From Gyrodactylus bullatarudis (lineage: Eukaryota > Platyhelminthes > Monogenea > Gyrodactylidea > Gyrodactylidae): a stretch of DNA of 64,000 nucleotides. Shown here piece by piece: positions 24,501 to 35,200 of the stretch. Every line of letters starts with the position of its first letter. Position 1 is the stretch's first letter. The notes under the pieces were generated by a model that was not told where the DNA came from, searched no databases, and saw nothing but the letters and a program-made list of their open reading frames with translations. Both the position numbers and the translations under genes were made by a program. The stretch lies in assembly GCA_012064415.1 (NCBI GenBank), contig SSNU01000237.1:1-64000 (forward strand), read 5' to 3'.

Positions 24501-25061
24501 AACCAACAACAGCCTCCAATGCAAATGATGAACCAAGGTATCCGGAATCAGCGTATTATGAATCCGAATATTGAATCGAATAAAAACATGGATCCTTTTG
24601 ATGTAAGTCTGATTGATGAAAAAAAAACATTTCACCGAATCCTTTCATATTCTTAGATGAACTCAATGTCGGCGACTAATGCTGGGGGGTTGGCTTCCAA
24701 TTTCCAGCCCAACAATGGATCTCTAACTTCCAATAATCTTCAGTTTAATCCGATGATGTCTAATCAACAAAAGTATCAATTGCAAAACATGATGAACCCA
24801 ATGGATGGTATTGGCCCGCAGTTTCCTGATGACCGTCAAAAATTCTCCCAACAACCTCAACAGCAGCAAATGGTCCGGAGTATGAATCCGCAGAGAATGC
24901 AAATGAAAATGCCACAACAGCAAATGCAAATTCCCTCTGGGCCAGCTGCCGGATATCCGAACAATCAAGGTTTCATGATGAATCCGAACCAACAGCAAAC
25001 ACATCAACCTCAGCTCCTACAACACTTTCCACAACAAAATCAACAAAGACCTAGGTTCTAA
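14784..25061 (+). CDS. MED25: Mediator complex subunit 25-like protein
   Basis: MED25 is a Mediator tail subunit that contacts activators; its N-terminal VWA domain anchors it to Mediator. Ten exons splice in frame: 14784-15520, 15609-15654, 17160-17682, 20255-20698, 20764-21074, 21801-22088, 23411-23785, 24062-24195, 24323-24602 and 24657-25061 (TAA), giving about 1,180 residues. The VWA domain is at about 215-435: DCCFIVEK, then FREQYLSPILIHLNGGPP, NADFGRD, AYTSIYSMLNFS and RHCFLLICSP, matching the family order (LLPAIEYFNGGPP, GTQYSLVVFN, HRVCLLICNSPP). The remaining 740 residues are Gln/Asn/Pro/Met-rich, with runs of 8-9 Gln. I could not find the ACID/PTOV domain usual in animal MED25. About 214 low-complexity residues precede the VWA domain, where other MED25 proteins begin almost at once, and they include a 29-residue tandem duplication. 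Confidence 0.82.
15609..15654 (+). CDS. MED25: MED25-like exon 2 (46 nt)
   Basis: This small exon encodes HLNGGPPLNADFGRD, the conserved NGGPP loop of the MED25 VWA domain. It starts in phase 2 and ends GAT|GTGAGT in phase 0. Confidence 0.85.
15655..17159 (+). other. MED25-like intron 2
   Basis: No exon was seen. Contains AT/TA microsatellites at 16088-16102 and 16240-16253. Around 16880-17060 is a degraded arm of the foldback family also seen at 57 kb. Confidence 0.4.
17160..17682 (+). CDS. MED25: MED25-like exon 3: core of VWA
   Basis: It starts after GATTTAG with AYTSIYSMLNFS and runs through GGSGKVSIVPILES and RHCFLLICSPISF to IDRLNKLDIKLTIFSP, the second half of the VWA fold. It ends TCT G|GTGAGT in phase 1. 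Confidence 0.88.
17683..20254 (+). other. MED25-like intron 3 (2.6 kb)
   Basis: I searched this stretch for the missing MED25 activator-interaction domain and found no matching frame. The sequence is AT-rich and non-coding in appearance. Confidence 0.4.
20255..20698 (+). CDS. MED25: MED25-like exon 4
   Basis: It joins in phase 1 to give SGVPLMTLHTND, then becomes Gln/Asn/Ser-rich. It ends ATT C|GTGAGT. The next intron is only 65 nt. Confidence 0.75.
20764..21074 (+). CDS. MED25: MED25-like exon 5
   Basis: Pro/Asn/Ser/Gln-rich segment from NSPYGNVGNQP to SVHSNSGNE, with donor GAG|GTAAGT in phase 0. Confidence 0.75.
21801..22088 (+). CDS. MED25: MED25-like exon 6
   Basis: 96 codons, phase 0 at both ends, from NPQSWGRPCTPNQ to HGHIQRQ|GTGAGT. 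It has no internal start codon at its head, but splice sites and composition fit its neighbours. MNPKIYRANIPSQHG is the least repetitive segment of the tail. Confidence 0.72.
22089..23410 (+). other. MED25-like intron 6 (1.3 kb)
   Basis: No exon was recognised. AT-rich single-copy-looking sequence. Confidence 0.4.
23411..23785 (+). CDS. MED25: MED25-like exon 7
   Basis: It begins PLDSLGMLISGNGMP after CACAACAG and is His/Gln/Asn/Pro-rich. It ends AAT|GTATGT in phase 0. Confidence 0.75.
24062..24195 (+). CDS. MED25: MED25-like exon 8 with polyglutamine
   Basis: It begins VEDMNRYGNQNN after AAATTTAG and contains a run of eight Gln coded by mixed CAA/CAG. It ends AT|GTAAGT in phase 2. Confidence 0.72.
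24323..24602 (+). CDS. MED25: MED25-like exon 9 with polyglutamine and Met-rich stretch
   Basis: It joins in phase 2 and carries nine Gln, then a Met/Asn/Gln-rich segment to NMDPFD|GTAAGT. Confidence 0.75.
24657..25061 (+). CDS. MED25: MED25-like terminal exon
   Basis: 134 Met/Gln/Asn/Pro-rich codons to TAA. The preceding intron is 54 nt. Confidence 0.78.
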   Translation: MNSMSATNAGGLASNFQPNNGSLTSNNLQFNPMMSNQQKYQLQNMMNPMDGIGPQFPDDRQKFSQQPQQQQMVRSMNPQRMQMKMPQQQMQIPSGPAAGYPNNQGFMMNPNQQQTHQPQLLQHFPQQNQQRPRF

Positions 25062-26115
25062 TCATACCTCCCCCTTCATCATCGTGTTTTCCTGCCTCTT
25101 TATATTTCCTGATTTTGTTTGTTTACGCATTTGGGCGAGGAAAATTTTTGGAAATAATTGTAAATAATTTATTAGTTTATTGTTATGGTAAAATTGCAAA
25201 TTATAACAATCGAATGATGAATCCAGAGAGATGTACCCTTCTTTTTCGGAAGATGTATTTTTAAAAACAAATCAACAGAGAATTCAACTTAATCTCAAGT
25301 AACTTTCTAAATTTGTACATAACCTATTATCATAATAAGAAATTTTAACGTTGAATATAAAATATATAATTCTTCTTGATGAGAAAAAAACCAATTGAAT
25401 TAAATCACCATTGTACTTGATGCTCATTCTAAGAAACGTTTTTTTCATTAAAAGCATTCAGACTCAGAATGACTAGGTATATAAAGGAGGCTTGTAAAAA
25501 TTAAAGAAATTTAATCAATCATGGTTCTGTATATTTGATTAAAATAGACTCATTTTATACATTTCACAAAGAAAAAGAGGTTTTATTCGGGATCTATGTA
25601 AATATGGATATTGAAAATGTTATTAGGCCTAGAACTTGCGATGGCACAAATGTATAGATAGAAGCTATCGCAAATATCAGAAGAATCAATACGATAATAT
25701 CTAAAAGATTAGGGGATAAAGATATATTATTCAAGGTAATACTTACTGACCATAATCTTCTCCCATGGTTCACAAACATAAAGTGCAGTCAATAATTCAT
25801 ACTGATCATACCATTTTTTCAGCTTCTTAGTTAAATGCAATTTATTTTTCATCTTGATGAATTTTGTATCTCGTTGATATTCGATTTCAGTAATTGTTCA
25901 GTAATTTGATTCAAAAATGTATTACAATCACATTTGAACAATGTCTAATGTTTACGTTTTTTGAATTGTTTTAATTTTACAAATTAATTTTATCTGATGT
26001 CTATCGCGCAAATACAAATGTTATTATCATAAATCTGAATATGTTCAATAGTAGTCTCAGAAACTATATCTGCCAGGATCTATCAGCAGTAAGATATCTT
26101 CTCTTTAAATTATAG
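25062..26115 (+). other. Spacer between MED25-like and ABCC genes
   Basis: Holds the MED25-like 3' UTR and probably the promoter and first short coding exon of the ABC transporter. I could not fix that exon, because only a few residues are expected before the first visible one. Confidence 0.4.
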
Positions 26116-26295
26116 GATCTTCTATCTGAATGGAATAATGTCCATCCTGTAATTCCAAACTGCGATATATTGATCACTCTGCCGGTTATTCTGACATGTT
26201 TTGTCGGTGTTTTTTCTATTCCATATCTTGCTTACATCCTGAGCAGAAAACGAAAAGATGGGAAATCTATCAAAGTTCTCTATTACTTAAAACAA
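26116..26295 (+). CDS. ABCC exon: TMD0 start
   Basis: 60 codons from DLLSEWNNVHP through a hydrophobic helix to LSRKRKDGKS, aligning with the first helix region of MRP1. Phase 0 both ends; the donor is CAA|GTAGAT. Confidence 0.78.
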
Positions 26296-29200
26296 GTAGA
26301 TATTATGCGTTTTAACACTTTTTTCCCTAGATTTTAAATATTACTATTCTCATAACACTAATTGTTTATTGTGGTCTTGCTTCATATGAAAAAATAAAAG
26401 GAGTATTCCAGTTCCAACTTATCAGCTATGCTATTTTTATTGTATGTTTTACCCTTTATTTACATTTTATTCCCTAGGCTCTTCATATTGTCATCCTGCG
26501 TATTGAGAATCAGAAACACTTGCCAGCCTCTGGATTTTACTTCATCTTCTGGATTTTATCTAGCTTAGTTTTCAGTCTTCGTTGTCTCAGCAATTACTCA
26601 AGACAACAAAGATCAGAAATTCAAGATTTTTCTCACATGCCAAAAGACAATAAGATGATATTAACCTTTGATTATTTAGTCCTTGGCGAGACTTTCTTCT
26701 CACTTTTCCTGTCGTTTTTCTCTCAACTTAATAAGCCAAATGAGAATGATGAAAACTATTCTAGTGAACAAAAGAGTTCTTCCAGCTTTTCGAGAATTTC
26801 CTGCCATTTTGGAAGGACTCGATTCACTGCCTCAAGTATAGATCCATCCGACAGTGTCAAGTGTAATTTTTGCTGCTGTGGTCTTTCAGCAAGTGCTAGT
26901 CGCTATCATTGTGAATTATCTGCTCAAGAAATTCTCAAGTCTGGCCAGAAAGCTGAGAGTCAGGCCAATGTGCAAACTAAACAGCCTCATTCTAATTCAG
27001 CAATCTGGTGGTGGTCCAGAGATAATCGTAACAGTCGTAGACATAGTAACAACTCAGATAGTACCAGGAGGATATCCAATTCTCTAGCACAGGTGCACTC
27101 AAGTCAGTGTCCTCACGCTAAAATGGCCAATGCTATCCTCGATGCAAAGCGAAGGTCAAATCTGGCCAACTCGAAAATCATTGATGAAATCAATCAGCCT
27201 GTCCTGCCGGAAACTTATGCTTCATTTCCATCACGGCTGCTCTACTTTTGGTTCACAGAGTGAGTATTTTTCTTACAACGATCTAATAATACTATTCATA
27301 GTACATTTTCACTCTATTACACAATGTCCAGTTATAATTCACATTCACATGGCCATTAGTGAATATATACACATTTAATCGGAATAATACCTATTCAGGT
27401 TCTATTGCAGAACCTATTCCAGACGATTCAGTTAAAAAAAACGATCTAGAATTAGCCATTAGTATGAAAAATAACTTGGACTTAGATAAAAATTGTAGTC
27501 GAGTTTTTGCCAATGGATGTTTTATTTTGAAAAATATAGACCCTGATATTAAAATTGAAGTTCTTCATTGAGAATTTTTCAACCTGTACAATCAGCATTT
27601 TGGCCTGAAGAAGGACATGTTGAAGACAATCAACTTTAAAATGCGCATAATTCTGACTTTTAATGAATTCTTGTTTTGCAATTCCAAAGAGGGATCTTTG
27701 AGAATACTTCCTTTGAAGATTATCCCAAATAATCATTTCCAAGATTAGAATCAAACAACTTTTTAGTTTAATTTGCCCTATTGAATTTAAGAAAAAGTAG
27801 GATGGAGAAAAGTAGAGCTCAAGGCAAAAAGTTGAAAGCATCCCAAATTTTATTCTTGACTCTTGAATTGTTTGTTCGTTTTTCCAAATGATTATATGTT
27901 AGAAGAAAAGAATATATAAAATTAATAACAGATAATGACTAGCTCCTTCAAATATGCTATGTATTTACTGGTGTAGTGATAAATTAGTTCAATTGATTCC
28001 AAAAACCCTCAAAGATTTCACTACAACAAGTTATGAAAATCAGAACGTCCTCTGATATTACAAAGCGAACAAAAAATGATATAATGAAAAATATCTAAAT
28101 TTAATTAATGTAATTATTGCAATGAAAAAATTACAACTTGTAAAAGTAAATTGGTTACGAAAGGTTTAGAGCTACTAGTAACCTTTGAAGCCATCTTTTC
28201 TTTCTCTCTAGAATGTCTCAAATTGAGACAAGATCATCAATTTTGATTAATATTCAGAATAATAAAGAATTAAAATTTGCATTCTATATATATATTATTA
28301 GTGATTGACAATTCTTATTAAGAATTCTAATTTGATTTGTAAAATAGGACAGGCTCGGCTACATCAATTTTAATTGCGATTTATTTTTAATTTTTGTGAA
28401 AATATTGGTTACAAATGATTATAAATGAACTCTTCTGGTTTGTATGTGAAAACATGAAAAAGACAGTTTTGCAAATGTATTACCTGAAATAGAAATTTCA
28501 ATCAATGTTTAGAATTTGGGAATCTTTCATCATCCAAGATACCAGAATTTATGGCAGTGTATTCTCAAAACTTTGATGGCCATATTTGATCCTTGAAACT
28601 TTTTATCGCTCTCTCAATAGAAATATTTTCCCTCATAGTTTGAATAAATGAAAACTTGGCGACAATTGGAAAAGGGGCCAGACTTTTCTAGGTTTATTAA
28701 GTTCCTTATGGCTATTTAAAGGTTTGCGGTTGATTAGAATTTCTGTATTGAAATTTGCGTTTTTAATCTGTATATTCGATGATTTCAATCCTTTTCACTT
28801 TATTCTTTTTAATCTCACATAATGAATTCAAAATTTTGAAAATATACTGCTGGAGGGAAATTTTAAAAACTATTACCGCCTTTTCTATTTTAGAAATATT
28901 ATAAAAGATGTATGGATTCAAAAAATCCTGAATTCTCAATGAATTCTTACTACGTAGCCACTTAGAACTTTGGACAATGAATTAGTTTCCAACTCTTTCT
29001 GTATAAAAATATACAGTTAAAAGGTTATAAGGGGGTAATCTTTTGAGTACATTAAATAATATTTAATAAATATCTAATTCAAGTATATAATGTTGGAGAA
29101 TCTTTTCTTTCATTTCTCAAATCTTTAAACGAGTTGCCCTAGAAAAACTATGTATTAATCCACAGAGAATAACAGGGAAATTGCAAGTTTTTTTCTTTGT

Positions 29201-32200
29201 AACGATTGCAGATTCGAAATCAAATCATTGCATAACCACGTGAAACTGGAATTGATTAATAAGCTTATTAAAATAATTTTTTTCTTCAAATGGTAAAAGT
29301 GGGCAGCATGAGTAGGATTCCAGAAAATCTTTAACATCGAATTCTTGATGAAAATATCGAGATTTCTGTAAAAATCATAGATTCCCAACTTCATATCAAT
29401 TAGCTTTATTATCAGAATTATTACTCTAATAATTCTGATTACTAAAACAATCACTATAATTTTTATAATCCTTATTCTTTGAGAAATACTACACCTTTCT
29501 CTCCCCTTTCTTTTTCTACAGATAGACCAATACAAGCTAGAAGACAACATGTCATTCTTGAAGGGTCTAAAAAGGATCACATTTTGAAAATTTGATTTTC
29601 TTGCCTAATCTAGATTGGAAAATGAAATTTTCTTAAATCTAGGACAACTATTGAGCTTTAGATGAAAATATTGAGATTTCTGGGAAAATCGATAAACTCG
29701 GAACTGGTAGAAAATCAAATTTTCATCACGGAATTCACATGCCCTTAAACTTGAGAAATTCAATCCTGGCCTCACTTTAGATACAAATTGACTTTCATTA
29801 GCAAAGTAAAATGGAAGTAAAGGGAATAGAAATAGGAGTTATTTTGCTATCATAAAAATAATCTATTATCTGTATAATAATATTCATCTCGAGGGATTTT
29901 GGGCGATATTCTAACCAAAACTAATTGATTATTAATCTGAATTGTTACATTGAATTTTATCCCAATTTATCTAGATAGATGTAACACAATAAAATTGTTA
30001 TACCCCTTGAAATTCTTCACATTCCTACTCCGGAGTTTTTAACAGATTTTCCTCTATGAACTTTTATTCAAAAGGTATAAATATTGCATGAGGATTAGAG
30101 ATATCAAAATAGAAATGAGCTCCTGTGAAGAAGAACCCTCTCAATATTCGATAGAGATAACTTTTTTTTGAAAATTCTCAGATGCCTACATAGATGCTTT
30201 AATATATGAGGATTCTAGGTGTGAAATTTCTCTTGGATTGAACCTTTTCTTAGGGCTGATGGCAATACAAAAAAAAATCATACTACTTTCAAGTAGACTG
30301 TACATTGTCTGTAAGAATCCATGGCTCAGATCTTCATGGAGGACTTGAACGAATAAATAACTTCCAAAAAAAACTATTGTAACATCGATTATTTACAGCA
30401 TGGGGTAAATACAAAAACAATAGGTATGGTCAGTTAAATTATAAAAACAATAGGTGTCAGATGAGGTATAGTAGGTGGCATTTGAGGTATTTCCAAAAAC
30501 AATGGGAATATGATCACCATTAATATCTGGGTTAGAGAATTATTCATACATGATAGAATACACCAATATATATGGTCAAATACAATAGGTCAATCGAACG
30601 GTTAATCTGTATTATTTTTCAAAGCTCAAAATGTTTTACACAAGCACATGATGATGTAGATATGTAAAAAATTTCAATTTTTGTTCTTCCTCGGATTGAA
30701 TTCAATAAAGTTATATGAGATTTTTAAAATGCTTCTTCTAGTTCAATAACTTGCTCAGACTTGGGTCCTAAATCCAATGGTTTGCGGGCTTCCAATAATA
30801 CCTAAAATTACCTTTTAATTAAAGAATTGATTTGTTTAAAGATGATTTAGTGTTCACTATCTTTAATATTGTATTTATACGATCTTTGCCAACTCGATAG
30901 ATGTGAGGTTCTTTGCTATTATAGGTTTATATTTTAAGGAATTTGGTTAATTTGAAAAGAATGTAAGCGAATTTCAGTTAGATTACCATTTTTAATTGAC
31001 TCATTGTGCTTGGAAAAATACAGATTGACCGTTCGATTGACCTATTGTATTTGACCATATATATTGGTATATCCTATCATATATGAATACATTTCAACCC
31101 CAGATATTAATGGTGATCATATTCCCATTGGTTTTGGAAATGTCACCTATTATACTTCATCTGACACCTACCTTTTTTTTTGATAATTTTACTCACCCTG
31201 CCTATTGCTTTTGTATTTATAGCATTCAAAAATCCGAAAAATAATTGCTTTAACGTTTTATTTTCAATACATCTAAATAAGAAAATAATTCAATCCATTC
31301 ACAACACCCCTAGGAATTTCTCAGAACCTACAAATGTTATACATCATTAGAATTGCCTATAAAAGTTCTGTGGAACTAAAGCTAGGAATAATTTTGCTGA
31401 TTTTCAAATATATCCCAACAATCGAAGATGTTATTGAGGAACGAAGGAACCAGCTACTCAGATATGCTACAAAAACATGACTATTTCAAGTCTGAATTAA
31501 ATTGAAGCGTCTTCTTCCCACTGATTAAAATCAATAAAATGATTTTTAAGATGTTATTAACACCTGTGACTCATATTAGAGAATCTCACTTCCTGATTCC
31601 TTTTCACGGTGTTCCTTATTTTTTATTTATATTTTTAATGCTTCTCCCTCTCTGACTATATTCCCTGTAATACAATGTTAACTGCACGTGTCAGATGAAG
31701 AAAAAACTATTCTGAACTATTCAGCTAAAGCTCTTCTCTCGATGAAGTTGGAGTTTATGATTTTTACAAAAATCTCACCAAGGTCTAAACCTCCTGATTT
31801 TCGAGTTTTTTTTATTCTCGGAAATAAATAAATTTGAATAGTACCTACGTAATGGATGTGGAAAATTAGACACCTCTCTCGTTACTTGAAAGTAGGCCTG
31901 TTATTGCATTTCAACCTCAAAATGTTCTATGCCTTAATCAAAAATTGATGTTTTAACCATGAAAAACATAATTTTGAAAATCAAAATGAAAATTTTTCAC
32001 GTTCTGATATACAAAAATCTCATTCTCCCAAAAATCATCAAAATTTACCTAATTTCCTGGGACTTTCTTCCGACATGTCAAAGAATACTCAATTTTTATT
32101 ATAAGCCCTATTTTTATTCAAAATGTTGCAAAATGTATTCAAAAATCTCAATTTTGTCCTTTGTCGTAGTGAAATTCATTGAAAAAATCTTGGCGCGTGT

Positions 32201-35200
32201 TCAAAATTTGTCATCTTCAATCGAGATTTTGTATATCAGAATAAACTCGAAAAAGTATGGCTTTATAGGAAAAAACGCTTAGTTTTTGATAATCTTCAAA
32301 ATGAGATGAAAGCTGGGAAAAGTTGAAAAAATTGGCCTACTCTAATAAATATGTTCTCAAAAAGGGAAAAACCATTCTCAAAGCTGTTGTAATTTGAGAT
32401 GAATTTTTGAAAATGTCCAATCATGATTTATGAAAGCTTTTCTTTTTCGTTGGGGAACAATCTCAAAATCAATTACGGCATGCTAGTTACATGTCTAATA
32501 TGACTTTAGATCAATCATCTAAATGTTCTTTCCTCTAGTGATTAAATTTTCCCTATATTATCCCTTATTCCTATAATTGCTAAACAAGCAAAAAAATTCT
32601 GGATAGTCAAATGATTGAAAAATGCCATCTTAAATCTAAAAAAAGCTATTTTCGGACATTAGTCTGAATTAAACTGCTAATTTCATTCAAACAGACTAAT
32701 GGCTTATTCAATATCTTGAACTTTATAACATTTCGTTGATTTGAAAACAATGAGTATTAGCGACTGGACTGTTTTATGCATTCTCTTTCATAATTAAAAT
32801 TTATTTTTTTCAGTATTATCATAAAAGGATCAAAGGTCACTCTCGGACCTCAGGACATGTGGAGATTGGAGAAACGATTCAAGTCAGAATACTTGTTCGA
32901 AAGATACCTCAAGTACGATACAAAATATGTTCAATCCCAAAAGCCCCAGTCAATATCTCAGTAAGTTTATTCCTTAACCCTTCATGTCCCAAATTATTTT
33001 GTTCGTCACAAAAATTAGAAAAATTTTAATCTTATCAAAAAGATTACGCTGATTCTCAAAAGAATAAATTGGCAAAATTAATAAAAATGAATATTTATAA
33101 TTTTAGGGATCGTCGAAGATCATCATTAGGTCCAACAACCTGGTACCTGGCAACACAAGGAAACCTTAATGATGCTGCCTTTCGCCGAGAATCAACCAAA
33201 TCAATGATCAATAATTTGGGCGGACGAAATGATTTTGATAGCGAATTCGATCAGACAAACGAAAATGGAGAAAAACCGAGGAGAGCATCTGAAGGTACCA
33301 GTCTCTCCAGATCTGGTAGCGGACTAAGCAGCAACGAATTTGTAATGACACTCAGGAGGAAAACTTCCAAAACTCTCAAGCGAATGTCTCTTGCTAATAC
33401 AGATTCCACCTCTAATGAACATCCAAAACCTGGAATAACTGTCAATATTTCCGATGAAAAGACAGATTTTAAAAAGGTATCCATCATGCTTATCATACTT
33501 TTGTATAAAGATTCATTTGAGTTTGATGAAAGACTACTCGAGTTATCTTCTCTGGCCTTGCTTCAAATCCTTTGTATACTAAATTGTTAAGCCAATAGAA
33601 TTGCTTCATTGCAGCAACCAATGAGAATATAATTCCCCTTGTTTCATTATTTATCTGCTGGATTGGTTTTTACAATGAAGCAATTATTGGCTCACAAATT
33701 GAAATAAAAATTAACATATATTTAAATATAACCATTAGGGCTAAATGTATTGAATTTATTGATGGGATTCGAATTTTATATATCAAACAATATCTTGGAG
33801 GTCGAATCAAAGGAACATGTAGAAGAATTAATCTTCAATCTTAATCAATAACACAGAAAATGAACGAGATAGAAGAACTAAAATGACATCATCTTATCTT
33901 CAGGATAAAAATTCTTTACAAGAGAGGAAGGTTTTCTTTAGATCCTCTAGTTTTTGGTCTGTTTGAAGGAAAAAATTTATCAACTCCTCAACTTTAACTC
34001 ACTTTTGTGTCTATTTCAGCACGTTGTAGGAAAGTAATCTACCTCAATTAGGATACAGAAGTCCTCGAAGTAGCCAAAGCGTAAAAATCTCTAGGAAATC
34101 AAGCCCCTGTAAAATATTCTCAATGACGAATCTCTATTTTTTAATAGCTAAAATCAGAATTGATTTCTTTCTAAATGTTGTTATGAAATTGTAGTAAAAT
34201 CATTTTCTTGGCTCTGTTATGAGAGATTTGCATTACTCTAAACCATAATTATATGAGATGATCTTTCAATATATCATTACACGATCACTTGTTAGTCGAC
34301 AAGAATTTTGGTTCTTGTTCCAACTTGTCTGAGATTTTATCTTTACAATGATGGGAGAAATTCTCTTGCGATATAAATTTCTGCTGATCAATCTATCTGC
34401 TTCACTCTAGTTAACGTTGACTTTCCATTTCCTTCAAATATAATATATTTAATATATATATATAGAGATTCTTAAGTAGAAATTAAAATTACTCAACATC
34501 CATCATTTGAGTAAAGTATCCTTCTGGGCGTGACAGGAAGATTATTCCTCCTCTCTGATTATATTGAGACTTGAGACTACTCAACAAATTTTGCTTCGAA
34601 AAATCTTTTCCTCCCTTATGTATGTAATAAGATAATCAAATTGTAAAAAAATTTAAATAGAAATCGTTTATAAACACATTGTTCTGTTCATCTTAGTACA
34701 GAGGCCTAAAAAGGTATTTTGTAGCAAAATTCAAGGTTGTGTTTTTTTGAAAAATAATAATTCGGCATGGAAATTTTAATTCTTAGGAGCCAACCCAGTC
34801 GAAAGAGCCCGAAGCTGGTCCCTCAACTTCAGACAATGATCAGAGACTTACCACAGATTCAATAGTTATCAACTCGGCCTTGCGAACCAACAGCTTTAAA
34901 ATGTCTTCACTTCAGACAGGTGGTAAGCTTACCCAAATCTACTTTTGAAATCTTTTAAATATTGCCAGTTTTACTGATGAAATATTTTCAATGAAAAATA
35001 TAAAATTAGCAAAATTAAATGACTCACACAGTTTTTTGTAACAAACACTGTTTATTAAACTCTGCTTTGGTTTAGACTTTATGACGATAAATCTGGAAAA
35101 ATTCTAAACAAAATTAAAAAATTTAAGAATCGAACCCTGTAAGCGTATAGTTACGTCAGACAACCTTATCTCTTGTCTCCAATCTAGACCGTAAAATTTC

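Larger units (their letters stand above)
27260..32813 (+). other. ABCC intron, 5.6 kb
   Basis: Contains a partial foldback arm at 29282-29408 joined to a family A repeat piece at 29416-29556, a complete 810-bp TA-flanked inverted-repeat element at 30408-31217, and a dispersed repeat at 32090-32285. No coding exon was seen. Confidence 0.5.

Noticed and set aside
25594..25779. Minus-strand frame with a hydrophobic stretch (LLDIIVLILLIFAIASIY)
   Set aside because: Short, no family likeness, AT-rich codons alone can give such residues.
26854..27378. Other plus-strand frames overlapping the ABCC TMD0 exon
   Set aside because: The 26478-27259 frame ends in the conserved SFPSRLLYFWFT segment and joins cleanly to 32814; the others are shadows.
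27359..27571. Frame of 70 codons after the TMD0 exon, considered as an alternative last exon
   Set aside because: From the nearest acceptors the ABCC frame meets a stop almost at once, and the residues match nothing.
31959..32282. 107-codon plus-strand frame
   Set aside because: Overlaps a dispersed repeat also found at 61 kb; Ile/Lys-rich low-quality coding.
33592..33694. Small inverted repeat (AATAGAATTGCTTCATTG and its complement)
   Set aside because: Imperfect and short; could be a MITE remnant but no clear ends.
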